Of a stretch of 64,000 bases of DNA, positions 10,342-22,084 are shown in pieces (position 1 is the first letter of the stretch; every line of letters begins with the position of its first letter). Location of the stretch: assembly GCA_025174535.1 (NCBI GenBank), contig JALBUN010000003.1, positions 1,386,501 to 1,450,500 on the forward strand, written 5' to 3'. This DNA comes from Cantharellus purpuraceus (taxonomy: Eukaryota; Basidiomycota; Agaricomycetes; Cantharellales; Hydnaceae). Position numbers and translations under genes: made by a program. Below the pieces are notes generated by a model that searched no databases, was not told the DNA's origin, and worked only from the letters and a program-made list of their open reading frames with translations.

Positions 10342-12346
10342 ACCTTCGCCATTAGTACCCGTGACGGCATCATGTCTTGGACCAAGGGGTTATGGCCTGG
10401 ACAATATGGCCCATGCGCTAGATGGCGACTGAGCGTAATCGGAGAAAGAATATGATCTTGCACGTTGCACACTCGCTTCGTCGGCTACGCTGTTTAAAAA
10501 CCATGACGCTCGTATGCTCTGCCTTGTAGAGGAAATGTGTGCGCCAGACGGGACCCCGTTCGTGATCAGGCATTTCGAGGAGAATGGAAGGGCATGCATG
10601 TCTAGAGGTATCCGGAATTATAATGATTATTAACAAAGAACACTGGGTAGGTACCGGAGGAACGTTTAAAAGGAAGGAGAAGGACCGTCAGTTATGCGAA
10701 CTGACCACGGCAGCGAAAGCGTCTATGGTGTCAAGGATCCGCGTCGTTGTACATAAATATTCATGGGCTTGGTGCACAAAAGTCAGGAGTATGTACACAT
10801 GCCGTACAGTTGCTGGTATGATAAGGTTTCGGTCGTCTACGTAACCCTTGGAGGGTACGGTCATATTATTACGTTTGCTTCTTATCTACAGCAAGCACAC
10901 AACGATGTGCATCGCGAACTCATCTGGCCGGCCTCCACCCTGTGCCAATATTCTCGTGTGAAAAGATAAAACTCCATTCATGCTCCTTAGCGATATCCGT
11001 GCTTCATTCAATCCATGCTCAATTTCGCAACCGTGGCGGCTTGCAAGCATTTTCAACCAACCAGTCGATGAAAAGTAACTGGCGCTGTCTTAGGTGCTGT
11101 CTGAAAATCAAGTATGCACGCGCCTACTTGATTTGTTTGTCCGTTAATGACAAACGGAATCCAGCAATAATGTGTGCCTGCCAACCACCCAAATACCGAA
11201 TTCTGAAATTGCATATTGGGGGAACGACTACGCAGGATACTTGGATCGCGCAGCGCTCTCCGCTCACACCCTTTCCACCTTAATCCTTCCTGAGACAATT
11301 AAGCGTAGAGTCAAGAATTGACCTGATATTCTTGTGGAAAAAACCTGTACCAGCCCGATACCAAACCTCTAGGACGGCATCAGGAATACAAGCGATATGC
11401 AATCTTCATCTTGTCCCGTATGTATGGTTTCCGCCGGACGAACTGTAGTTCTCGCTCGCGGCCTTGGGTGAGGGTATAAAAGTCAAAATCTGGATAACGA
11501 CGATAAGTGGCGAAGACCCCGTCGGATCGCAGGGGCGTATGGGATCGATGGGTGGGCTCCGTCCGGTCAAATGAAATCGGTTACTCCACGACGTGTTGGC
11601 TGCTGTATGAAAACACCATGAGATATGTGGCCAGGATGGTGCAAAAGACCCCATTCGTTAGACATTCATAAACCACTTCTTGTGAGTTGGGTATGGCAGG
11701 GTGGTGGAAGACAATGATGGGGGATAAGTCACTGAAAAACGGCACGTGCTTTGGCATCACGATTCCAAGCGCGATTGGGAGCTCAGAAAGCATAGACGAC
11801 ATTCTCAGTGGAGAGTCTAGATCAGCCAACGAGCCTTGCGGAGGTGATTAGAAATCTTGCGAGTTCACAACGAAGATCTCCTACAGTGAATGTAACAATC
11901 GGAGGACTGGTGAGGAAATCCTTATAGTGGGACCCATAAACGATGATAGATGACTCGTCCACAAGGAAGACGACAGATGTAACGCCCTAGTAGTTCATCA
12001 AATTGTTCCATCCATGAGTACACCGCATTAAACACTCCACTGGTACTTAAGAGGTCGCACAAGACGGTCGCGCAGTTCAGCGACGAGCTGCATAATCGGG
12101 GAGAGGATCACGTCATGGATCCCTGGATGTCATTCCTGAAGATGGTGCCTCAGAATCGTCGCTCTGAATGACTCACGTGCCACGCACTCTCATGGTTTCA
12201 GACTTCCCTCTCTAGGCCACCAAATTCGCTTATGATGGCAGAACCGTAAATCCGGCCAGGACCGCCCCACGGAAAGCTGAAGTGTTCTCTCATTTCCTGA
12301 AGCGGGTCTGAGTATTGAACAGTGATAGAAGAAACTGAGGACAGAC
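10342..12346. other. Gene-free stretch
   Basis: Short ORFs on both strands show no family that I recognise, and I see no RNA gene or repeat. It may hold eroded host or element sequence. Confidence 0.4.
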
Positions 12347-12437
12347 GTTGCCTCTGTGGAGGGATTGGGGGAGGGGAGAAGTTTGTCCAAAAGAATCATC
12401 CACATGCCTGAGACGTTGGCTACCCATCCCGACATCA

Positions 12438-12470
12438 CCTGAAATGCTACCGGTACAGTAGCACTTCAGG
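12438..12470. repeat. 33-bp near-palindrome at the outer end of the left arm
   Basis: The arms CCTGAAATGCTAC and GTAGCACTTCAGG pair with one mismatch around CGGTACA. The same palindrome is at 40848-40880 in the other arm. A related half-site, GAAGTGCTAG, follows within ~25 bp. Confidence 0.7.
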
Positions 12471-13017
12471 TCTTCCTCTTTTTTTTGAAGTGCTAGAAAG
12501 CTCTAAACCTTTTGTCGCGGAAACTTTATCACGCCGTGACCCTAACATGTCTGGCTTCATCAACAAAGATTCTCAGAACTGGAAGAGAACCGGAAGTCTT
12601 GCGGAGAGCTTGATCGTCGTCGTCAGGGCTCGTGATGCAGTTCCAGTTTGCTGTGCGTTGAGCAGTCTGGAGGCTGGACAAGCTAGGCAAGACTACATGT
12701 GCAATCTGTCTCACTTGGCCCTGTCTTCGCTGCCATCCAACTCGGAAGAACCCATTCCTGAGTCATGTTCATCTACATTTTATGTCCTTCTGATGAAGCA
12801 CGGCCCATATTAGGGTGACTCAATTGCTTTATCGTCTCCATTCACATTGGAGAGATTGAAGGATGAGACCATCGCAAACGCACGGGCTGGCGGTTGTGAC
12901 CACTAGTCCTGCTCTTGCCGGGAGGTGCTCCAAGTTTCATGCACATGACGCGTGGAGATAACAGGCTAAGGCGTCCACCGACAATACCATCTTCGAACCG
13001 GTCTCAGATGAGTATGT

Positions 13018-13172
13018 ACAGTGTGCTCCTCCATCCGTAGCCGCTAATTGACACCTCCCCTCCGCGTTGGGTAAAAAGCCACCGATTCTTTTCGGACACA
13101 GGTCTGGCCCAACTTGTTGTGAACAACGACTTTGCACGAGCCGAAACCCTACGAAGAGAACTACTTGATGGT
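13018..13172 (+). pseudogene. Fragment of the PPR gene's first exon
   Basis: About 155 bp closely match 20249-20408 in the PPR gene, including GCGTTGGGTAAAAAGCCACC and GAAGAGAACTACT. The match ends at GATGGT in both places. Two small indels break the reading frame. The minus-strand ORFs here are antisense shadows. A second copy is in the other arm (40142-40298). Confidence 0.8.
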
Positions 13173-13297
13173 CTAGGTAGCCTAGAGTAGTTTGTTTGCC
13201 CATGCGATTGTGACCACGAGGAGTCAATGATAGCGCCGAATTCATGTATTTAAGAGCGAAAGCTTGAGACAAAGGTAGCATCCCGCACCTGTCGATT

Positions 13298-13492
13298 ATG
13301 AAATTCACCAGGGTGATTATTACCCTCCTCACTTGTGCGCTCGCTGGCAATGCAATCCCGCACCCGGAAGAGAGCCCGTCATGTCCCATAAACAGTAAGT
13401 GCCTCCGGACGATCCCCGCGAAGCTATTCTCTGACCCCATGGTTCTGATAGAGGCCGCCGCTTTAGGTGAAGATGGTATTGATTGCCTGTAA
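13298..13492 (+). CDS. Small secreted peptide candidate
   Basis: A 64-aa ORF starts with a clear signal peptide (MKFTRVIITLLTCALAGNA, likely cleavage after AGNA). A short mature part (IPHPEESPSCPINSKC...) follows with three Cys. A TATTTAAGAG box lies ~45 bp upstream of the ATG. The second copy (39809-40003) differs at only three residues, so the frame survived duplication. GTAAGT at codons 33-34 is a consensus splice donor, so the true C-terminus may come from a downstream exon instead. No homologue recognised; effector, pheromone-like or defence roles are all guesses. Confidence 0.45.
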   Translation: MKFTRVIITLLTCALAGNAIPHPEESPSCPINSKCLRTIPAKLFSDPMVLIEAAALGEDGIDCL

Positions 13493-13735
13493 CTCCCATA
13501 CCATGAGGTGATAACGACGTAACAAATCATGCACTTTTGACCAACGCCACTCTCCAGTTATTACTTTTCCCACAAGTTGAACATCCGTCAAGTTTCCATG
13601 CTATATACATACACCATGTATGCCATAGCAGCCACCGCTGTCGTCATGGGTCCCCCCTATTGTCTTCTCCTGTACATCTTTCCCAAGAACAAACATATCT
13701 TGTAATCCGTACAGGTAGAATCTAACAATGCTACG

Positions 13736-14121
13736 TTAGAAACAACAAAATGCTCGACGAGCGAATGGACTCCTCACCTCAGTGTGCAGCTGTGAAACAT
13801 TACTATAAAAGGTGAGACAATAGAAAAAACATGGATACGATGATATGTGAGTGGTCATTTCCTGTGTAGGAAAGAATATTAATGCCTTCAACAGTCCCCC
13901 TCGCTGTGATAGCGGTACGCGTAGCACAGTGAAAAAGCGGCGTCAACACTCCCCCTCACTGGGATGCCGGTAGAGATCGCAGTGGTGGTATCAGCTGCAG
14001 GCACGTAGGCCGAGCATTTGTGTGAATTTTTCATGTTTAGAGCGGGGAAGTGCCTTCGTCATGATGCAGCAGGCATGTCAGAGGTCGGAATGTATCGGAA
14101 AGAGGTATTTCCGTCTTCAAC
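13736..14121 (-). mobile_element. Copia 3' end fragment with part of its LTR
   Basis: 13991-14121 encodes the last residues of a copia RNase H region (VEDGNTSFRYIPTSDMPA, then TKALPRSKHEK...MLGLRAC). A purine tract (GTGAGGGGGAG) and TGTTGACGCC at 13948 follow, the usual order at a 3' LTR start. A 1-base deletion breaks the frame after PA; the other arm keeps PADIMTKALPR. The LTR end was not located. Confidence 0.7.
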
Positions 14122-14389
14122 ACATGGGGAGAAGGGAAAAGGTTCAAAGAGACGAATTCCAGAACGCTGTCCGTACCTAGATAGATATGCAGAGTTGTGA
14201 GCACCACCAAACTCTGAGGAAATGACATGGAGCCCTCCCAGCGTGTCTGATATGATTGTAAAAGTGAATGAGTTGTTGATGGAGGTCCCCCCCCACAAAG
14301 TGTACGGGTGCCTCAATTCCAAGTGGAATGTTTGTCGTATTTCTGATCCAAACCGCAATAGATCCAATAGAGCCGCGTTTGCTCAGCGC

Positions 14390-15353
14390 TAGCTGGGCTG
14401 GCTGTGGTCCTGCCTGGCTTGTGAATCTACCATCTGCGCTCCTTCGCACCTGTAGCCTTTTCCAGGGAAATAAAGGTGCCGTCAGTGTCCAGTTCAAGAT
14501 GGGGGTGCTGGAGAGGTGTTTACGTGAGCACGACCTCCCTCACTTGAGCTATCCAACCCATTGCCCGTATACGGCCAGATTTGTCAATGCACATCTTGCA
14601 GAGGATGTAGTGATATCTCTCACCCGGGAACACATTATCCACACCCTCCCATCCCTCTCTTCTTGCGTCCCAGGGAAAATAGTCAACATCACTACTTATA
14701 CAACATCGCACCTGTTTCTCCTGGGCGACCTCAACTTTCACCTTGATGTTTCGCTTGCTCGTCCGCTTCGCTCAGATCAGACGAGTGTTATGCATCAGCT
14801 AAACGCGCTGCTCGACATGGAGCGTGGAAGAGAAGAGGTGAAGGGATTCGATTGGTAGCTAATAGAGCGGAAGAGAGGCACCGCGTTTCCTGGTCTTTGG
14901 GAGGGTGAACTTTGGGGAATCAGGTGCACTTTGTTCGCTTTGGGGTCAGATAGTGTCGTGGACAGATCGCACCTTGAACGCGACGCATGGTGATTCGCCC
15001 GACCGATCGGGAGTCACATCACTCCAGCACGCCTCTATCCCATACACTCACTACTTCAGACCACAAGCCAATAGTCGCTTTACGCTCTTGCTTCATTGCA
15101 GACAGCGTCACGCACACCCTCTACGCCAAGCGTTGCAACTACATCAATTCCCCTTCTTCCGCACGCCCTGCACTTCACCCCGGACCTGTACGCGGTTATG
15201 AAACGACACCCAGGCAAGAGTCTTAGCCATATAGTTGATCTGTTCTGGTGCATCTTCATTATGTTGGGTCTGGGGAATGCTGCTTTTGTTCTCGCGAATG
15301 CACCGCTTAGTATCGGTGCGCCTTGGAGGAAGAGCACTGTGGAGGCTGTGTGA
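14390..15353 (+). pseudogene. Inositol-polyphosphate 5-phosphatase C-terminal relic
   Basis: Pieces in several frames follow the order of an INPP5 catalytic domain: GNKGAVSVQF, then RFVNAHLAEDV, FLLGDLNFHLD, AFPGLWEGEL and LTTSDHKPIVAL. A C-terminal membrane segment follows (LFWCIFIMLGLGNAAFVLA, ~15240-15300). The family removes the 5-phosphate from phosphoinositides at membranes. Some frame changes may be introns (~14500-14570 and ~14860). The stretch between VVDRSH and TTSDHKP has lost the usual RTPAWCDR motif, and the same defect is in the other arm, so it was probably broken before duplication. The N-terminal half was not found. Confidence 0.5.
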
Positions 15354-17132
15354 GTTGATGCCACAGGGGATGATCTATTATATGATATCTTGGAACTCTA
15401 GATCGTGCACGGTTAGTTGGCACAGGTCCGCACGGTGGCCATTCTGAATGCCCTGTTACCTTCTTTTGAGAGACGGACGAACTCACTGCTTGGTAAGTGT
15501 TTCCTTCCCTGCGGTGAAGTGCTCCTGTGCAAAGAATGAATGTTTTCTTTTAATTCCGTTTTACAGTTTGCAGCTTCACGATCAGGACATTTGCGTTCAG
15601 CGTATTTTCCCTCAACGTCAGTCACTGGGCACATACGCTCGCCTGAAGCTTTACTGGATTGGGTAGTCACATTCTTCATGCATAGCCTTTCCCCCAACCT
15701 AATTATCAGTACATCAAATATCTTATCCTGATCTCAGTCGCTGGGTACGCACACAGGAAACGTTGACCACTACTCTTCATTCATTTGCTGTGTCTCTCTT
15801 TCATGGGCAAAATGACACCAGGAGACCAGTGACTCGGGGAATGGAATACAGACGACGATGATCCCGGGCCAAGCTCGTGAGGACATGATGTCGGTCCCAG
15901 CCTTGCATGGATGGAATGAATAAAAGCATTGAGCTTTGAACTGGTCGGGAGAAGTGAGATATGGTCGACGATGTTGACGATGCTGTTATTTGGATGCTGC
16001 AAGCTCGAGGTGAGTAAGGGAAAGATGTCTCTGGTACTTAAAATGCAAACTGAATATACTCTTCCTCAACCTTTAAGACTGCGTGCACCGCCCAAATACA
16101 ACCACAGAGAAAGAAGCACGACATGATTCCGTCCTCAGGCCTCGCATAGTTTGCACCTATCGCCACCACGAAACACCAAGGGTCCCATAACGAGTTACCA
16201 ACTGGTCAGGCTATTGACCAGGTGTGATTCATGCTGCTGACCTTGAAATGCGTTTCGTGAATCGTTCGTTCAACTTCCTTGGGGCTGCAGGGCGTCAGGA
16301 CTTGGCGTCCTTTGAGTTGTGGTTCTCTGTGGGTTCCTAGTGGCATACTGTTCTATTCTACGAGGATTAATATTCATTCCCAGATAGCACTAGTACTCGT
16401 GACCAGCATCAAGGGCCACGAAGCGAAACGACGTGGGACAGTCACAGGACTTCTAATGCAATTTTCGACAAGGCAATTTATATCTGCTCAACGCCTTTTG
16501 GCTCATTCCGGCGATCGGTCAGCAGAAGAAAGTCACAGTCACTTTGACATGGTCTGATGCCAACTGACACCGTCTTCCCCTTACTATGCTAGGTGAATAC
16601 ATCGCTTCTTCGACATGCTTATCATATTATTTCTCTTGCGGACAACCCGCGTGTAGGTCGCTCCGAGTCAAGCGGGGAAGACGCGTATACAGGTGACTAG
16701 GTTCATAGGGACGATTCAGCGTTAGGATTGTACTGCACGATGCTCAAAAGGCAAGGGAGGGGCGGACCTGAAGGCGCTTTATGCCAAAGGGGGGATTTAC
16801 GGCAGGACTCAGGTGACTATTTTGCATTCACTTGATTAGAATTTCATATCTGCTTACTCGTACACGCCAATCCCGATAAGTTATTGCTTAGCAATACAAA
16901 GAAGGTAACCGAGCTGATTTGAGCACAACCGGAAATCGTCTATGCTTCGCGCAGTGATTTCCAGAAGATCTAGTGCACTGCGGGGATCCGGGACTCCACC
17001 CAGTGATTCGGGAATTAGCCCAGGAACCCGTCTCTGAAATGCTATATAAGTACGCAACTATGCAGACTCGGTTGGGGTCCGAGATAGTTATTGCATCCAC
17101 TCCCCACCCCCAATTGATTGTCTCCAATTGCA

Positions 17133-18863
17133 ATGCTGGCAGTTATCCTTCGTGGGCTGATATGCCAATCACTTGTATTCGGCGCATACCAGGCAAGCAC
17201 CATGCCATTGGGCCACCCACGCCATTTGTACCACTGATGTCTCATGCACATGCAGGTCATGTTCATAGGCTCCATGTACTTCTTCATGTATGGGTGAGCC
17301 GCTCCGTTGTCATGTCTACAAAGGTTCATGACTTACATGTGTTTTCAGACGGCGCTCAGAGGGTATCAACCGCCCCTTTCTCACTGTGGCACTTGTCATG
17401 GTGCGTTCTTGAGTGTTCAACCAACTGTAATGCAGTCGTTAAGTCTTTACTTATAGTGGACACTCGTTCTAGTCCACTATTGTTTAGCCCTGAGCATAGC
17501 TATGGGTATGCCACATAGACATACAGTCCCTCCTCTCGCTTGATCCTCACATTTATATCTCAGACGGTTATACTGGCTTGCTTCCAGAATTCAAAGAATA
17601 CACTAATGCCGTCGTGGCCCACTTCACGTCGGTCAACAGCTGGTATGTAACTAAGCCTGGTCAGCCTGTATCACAGCTTCATGCAGCCTTCCTATAGGAA
17701 ACAGGTATGCGTCCATTCCCGATTGCTTCAGACACCGTCATGCAACATGCGTTACAGGTGGCGCGTACTGGAGTGTACATCACTCTGACGGCTGTCTCTG
17801 ACTCATTGCTGGTGCGTTAGTTGGCATTTCTTGTCGGAAAGTCGAAAGACTCACTCGCAATCTGCAGGTATATCGTCTGTTCATAGTATGGGGTGCGTCT
17901 CTTCGACGACGGCCACTCTATTGTGTGCTCAATATACCTTTAGCACGCAACAGAAGGATGATCGCCCTGCCCGTACTCATGTTATCTGGCAGTATCGGTA
18001 CGTGTCCTATATTGATATTCTTTTCTCTTGTCCTTAGGTCTCATGTGACTGCTCTAGCATCAGGAATCGCGATTGAGGTATTCAGCAGCACAACGACCTC
18101 TGGGGTGAGTCTGACCACCACGCATCTCAAACCCAGACTAACGCTCTGGCAGCTCTTCTTTCCCAGGCTGGCCCTGTGCGCAGCCGTGTTTTTTATGTCA
18201 TCGTTGATACTGAATATCGCGGCGACATGCATGATCGTGTATGTAACATTGTACCCTCTGTCGATCTACGCTAACAGGAAGCGGGCTATAGGTACAAGAT
18301 CTGGCGGGTGCACATCACCATTCCATTTGAGAACGGGGGCCGCTCGCTGCGACCTGTCATCGGGATCATGCTGGAGAGCGGTGCGATTTATTCCACCACA
18401 CTCTTGATTTTACTTGCCACGTACCTGGCAAAGAGTGACGCAAGCTTTATTGGTATGATATAGCTTTCTTTGAGGTTTCCCGATGCATTTGTCTGACTGA
18501 GTGGCTGACCACTAGCGTTTGACATGTTGGTCCCAATCATTGTACGTGTTTTTAAGTTGTCACGGTGCCGGCTGACTGATGGGTTGTTGTTTGTCTTTCT
18601 TCAGGGGATCACATTCTCAATGATCATCGTTCGGGTACGTACAGATCTGTATAAACTGTACAGGAGATGCTAAACGCGAACAGGCGGGACTTGGGTCATC
18701 AGTGGGGAATCGTGATTTGAATCCCCCGTCTACGATCGCGATGACCGAGTTCCCCCGAACAGATCGAAGCTTAAGAGTCTCGCAGACTGTCACTATCGAG
18801 CATAACGACAGTGATAGCATGGGACGGGCAGCTGAGACCCCGACGAGGGAAGTAATGGTCTAG
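17133..18863 (+). CDS. Basidiomycete multi-pass membrane protein (DUF6533/6534-like)
   Basis: A multi-exon gene whose spliced pieces resemble a large family of Agaricomycete proteins with about seven membrane spans. Recognisable blocks are HALQVARTGVYITLTAVSDS, VYRLFIVWGASLRRR, RRMIALPVLMLSGSIG and LALCAAVFFMSSLILNIAA. They are followed by GGRSLRPVIGIMLESGAIYS, TLLILLATYLAKSDASF, FDMLVPIIGITFSMIIVRAG and a polar tail ending REVMV at 18861. Family function is unknown; membrane location follows from the spans. The start at 17133 (MLAVILRG) is a guess and the first exons are uncertain. Introns are short, including GTGTCC...CCTTAG near 18002-18038. The other arm has a nearly identical copy. Confidence 0.55.
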
Positions 18864-19309
18864 AGGCAGTCGGGGGAGGCAGTGAGGCAGTGATGTTCCT
18901 AAATTATCCGACGGTCTTATCCAAGTCCATTGCACCTGTTCGCGGATCATTTGAAGGGGGGAATTCCACTTCGATACCCAACAGGACGGAACATCAACGC
19001 TTCACGTGTGACCTCAATGTTGAGCATGACTCTGAGTCGACTCATACTGAATGGGTATGGTCTTACGCAGGGTCGAGACAGCAATGAGATGGAACGAAAC
19101 AATGATGAAGAGTCCCGATAGAATAAACGCAAGGCGTCGACGACAAACCCTGAGAATCTCGGTTGCACTGCATGGCAACTTTGTGGTGAAGCGACAGCTT
19201 GCATTGAAAGACCTTATCGGTCCTTCAGCGACTTTTGGCTAGGGTAGTGGTGGTGGGTGTCCAGGAATGGCGTGACTCGACTAAATAGCGTCCGAGGCAT
19301 AAGTAAACG

Positions 19310-20051
19310 TCAACGAGCGTCAACGAGGTACGTTACCAAAGGGAGCATTTGTTCCCATCGATCTGAGGCGACAACCGATACCTCCAGTTTACGGCACCAA
19401 AATCCTAACAATGCAAACACTAAGCAATTTCGGACTCGCCATCTTTCTTCAAGATGGCCGTCGACAAGTTTACGAATCTTTGTCAAACCATGAAGATCGA
19501 TGTTCAATACGTCTGACGCGGTTATGTATGTATTATATCGTTGACTTTTAAGTGAAGTCATAAGGAATGAAATTTGAAAACTTGGCTCGATGCCGTGTGG
19601 TGACTGAGATATCATAGTTTCCACGATGGTAATTGAAAATGGAGTCCCATCAACTTTAAGTCGGTACACTTTTATCGTGTCGTCTGGCTGCAGTGCCATG
19701 TCCATTAGAGCTCGTGTTTCCATTGGATGAAACTTACCTGGGGGTGTACGTGTCAAGAACAATTGTTCCTCCTCCTTTCGAATATCTTGAGTTGTGAACG
19801 AATTAGAAGCGCCAAACGATACAGTGCCTCGAAGACGAGAGGGAAGCCCGCTTTCTCCGGTTCCAGAGGCCTTACAGGCGTCTTCACTCTTGTAACCTCT
19901 TTTTCTTCGGTGAATTCTGGGGCATTATGTTTTGATTCGGGTCGAAATTTGTACCTTGCAATCCTTCCATGAGAGGGTTCCCACTATGAGGCAACTTCAC
20001 ACGGGCTTGTCTCAGCCTCAAGTTGTCCCCATGTGTCGTCTTATCTTCCAT
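19310..20051 (-). CDS. Hypothetical gene crossing the arm border
   Basis: From ATG 20051 (MEDKTTHGDNLRL) the minus strand shows coding-like pieces. A basic stretch (QNSPKKKR, ~19908) is followed in another frame by GESGLPSRLRGTVSFGASNS and LTRTPPG. A consensus donor GTAAGT lies at ~19735, followed by VDGTPFSITIVETM and ISFLMTSLKSQRYN. The change near 19900 may be an intron or a frameshift. The sequence becomes duplicated arm DNA at 19423, so the last ~38 residues of this frame come from the arm. I do not recognise the family. It is probably a host gene truncated by the duplication breakpoint. Confidence 0.35.
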
Positions 20052-20173
20052 ACTTTGAGCAAAAGGTTCTAGCGTTTTGGAAAGAATATGTTGGAATGGT
20101 GAGTCCAGGAGAGCTGGACTCTCCGAAGAACTCAGGACATTATGTGCCGTCAAAACTATACTCCTGGCCGCAG

Positions 20174-22084
20174 ATGTATGATATGTTCGTGCGGCTTGGA
20201 GCTTACGTCAGCTTCGGAATGTTACGCGTTCATCACAGTCGAACCGTATCACAGTGTGCTCCTCCATCTGTAGCCGCTAATCGACGTAGCTCCCCTCCGC
20301 GTTGGGTAAAAAGCCACCGATTCTTTTCGGATACAGGTCTGGCCCAACTCGTTGTGAACGGCGACTTTGCACGAGTCGAAAACCTACGAAGAGAACTACT
20401 CGATGGTAACGTACAAATAAAGAGGGATGTGGTATTTGCAGATGCTGCAGTTCATGCATGGTAGATAAGCCGGCCGAGGAAAGACCGAGGCATTTTATGC
20501 ATGGTTCTCTTTGTTTTCCAGCGCGGTGTTGGGTAATATACGGCGTTGTCGCTCCACGTTGTTCGACGTCAAAAGGAGGCTTTTCTCTGAGCCAACGGAT
20601 CTTAATAGCTTTGCTTGCTTTGCCCTCGTTGCATCCCGGGAAGGATTTGCGAACTACGTTTGCGTGGATATTTTCACTCATGTGGCTCGGTTTTCACCTG
20701 GGGTTAGTTCCGCATTTGTTGATGCATGCGAGAAGGCAGCCTTGGCATTTTATGCACGATTCAAAGGTGATACTAAAGAAAACTCTTCATTCTCAATCTG
20801 GGAGGCTGAGAATTACCACAACGCCTATATCCGTTCCTTATGTATTCTGGATAAGGGAATTCTAATCACACCTCTTACTCGGGTCGTTTCCTGGAAACTC
20901 TTACGCACGTGGGTAGAGAAGACCTGGTTGTTATCGTTCGAAAGTAGCGCGCCACCGCGTCAAAGGGGAAATCTGGTACGCAGACGTCACTAAGTGAATA
21001 AAATATTACAAAACTAACCTGTCCAGTAGACGTGGATTACCGTAAACCAACAGGTCTCTCGCTGTCTGCTATTGACCTATCTCACATGATGGCTGACTAT
21101 GCAGAGTCTGGAAATGCTGAATTTTTTGATCACTATTGGGAGATGTTGCAGTCTGGTGTCACTCGCGATCTTTGGGCAGCGGCACAAATGAAGTACTATC
21201 ATGGCAAGCAGCACATTGTTGTCTTGAGACAGTTCATCAGGTACTACGCTTGTGTTGGGATCCGGAAGAAATTGGTCCACCGCTACATAGACACTGATTC
21301 GCCATGCTATCATCCTTCCTTTGGCGAAGAACGCCCTTCTCTTCCTCTTATCAGACCCCTACCCAGCATGCGAGGGAGGAACCGGTGGCCGTCTACTCAC
21401 ACCATTGCTATTGTATGGCAATCAGTTGTAGCATTTGCGAAGGACCTCCAGAGCCTAGAACAATTTTATCGTGAATTTCTGGACTACTGGGACCGCTATC
21501 GTCCATCAACCTTAATGGAAGACTGGGAAGTTTCACCCAACGGACTTCCTAGCAACATTCGGTTTCAGTATCCACCTATCATGAAGCCCGACGCGGTCCA
21601 CTTCCACGTATTCGTGTCTCCCGTTTTGGTGGAGCCAATGCAGTGATGCGCGTCATGAATGACATGCATGCCCGTGACATCCGCCCTGATGCACATACTT
21701 GGACCGTTTTGACGGGAAACTATGCGGGAGTAGATTTCAGTGGTGTCGAGAAGATTCTTTCACGCATGGAGTCTACCCTCAAGAAATGTGATACCAGCAG
21801 CGTCGTCAACCCAAGACGCCACTCGGATGCGCACGGGTCCGATACCTAGACCGGCTAATTGGATACCAGGACCTACTCTCGTCACATATACCACCATTTT
21901 GAGAGGGCTAATCAACCAGGGTAAACTGGAAGCGAGGCAATTTGAGGCTCGAATGAAGGAGGCAGGTTACTTTAATGGGTCTGATGAACACACGGAGAAT
22001 GTGCTTGAGATTTTGCGTGTGCCCCAGTCGACTCCCCACGTACCCTGGCATCAGCGCGCGAGTTGGAGACCTGGGAAGAACTGA
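20174..22084 (+). CDS. Pentatricopeptide-repeat protein, frame disrupted
   Basis: Exon 1 from ATG 20174 (MYDMFVRLG) has an Arg/Ser-rich, acid-poor N-terminus suggesting mitochondrial import, then LAQLVVNGDFARVENLRREL. A 61-nt intron (20461-20521, GTAGAT...TTCCAG) joins VHA to CAVLGNIRRC. Later blocks look like PPR helices: DLSHMMADYAESGNAEFFDH, MNDMHARDIRPDAHTWTVLT and LVTYTTILRGLINQGK. PPR proteins bind organelle RNA. The junction near 20768-21026 is unclear. Near 21615 the frame shifts by one base (HVFV to RFGGANAV), with no room for an intron. A second shift lies near 21800-21845 unless a 45-nt GT-AG intron is used. It could be a young pseudogene or carry sequence errors. Confidence 0.6.

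Larger units (their letters stand above)
12347..19423 (+). repeat. Left arm of ~7.07 kb inverted duplication
   Basis: The arm matches the reverse complement of 33905-40973 almost throughout, with scattered substitutions and small indels, for example ~60 bp near 15303-15370 missing from the other arm. The outer limit is GTTGCCTCTG at 12347. The inner limit is AACACTAA at 19423. Shared contents: a hairpin, a small secreted peptide ORF, a PPR exon piece, a copia 3' fragment, a 5-phosphatase relic and a membrane protein gene. 15450-17130 and 18864-19423 hold only short ORFs that I cannot identify, although an 85-residue ORF (18947-19204, minus) is identical in both arms. Confidence 0.9.

Noticed and set aside
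12937..13530. 197-aa minus-strand ORF (VVLFVGFRLVQSR type) shared by the arms and the PPR region
   Set aside because: It is antisense to the PPR exon fragment and the small secreted peptide ORF. The shared part is explained by sense-strand PPR homology.
16973..17518. 181-aa ORF in the left arm (and 35808-36353 in the right)
   Set aside because: It crosses what look like introns of the membrane protein gene, and the family blocks lie in other frames.
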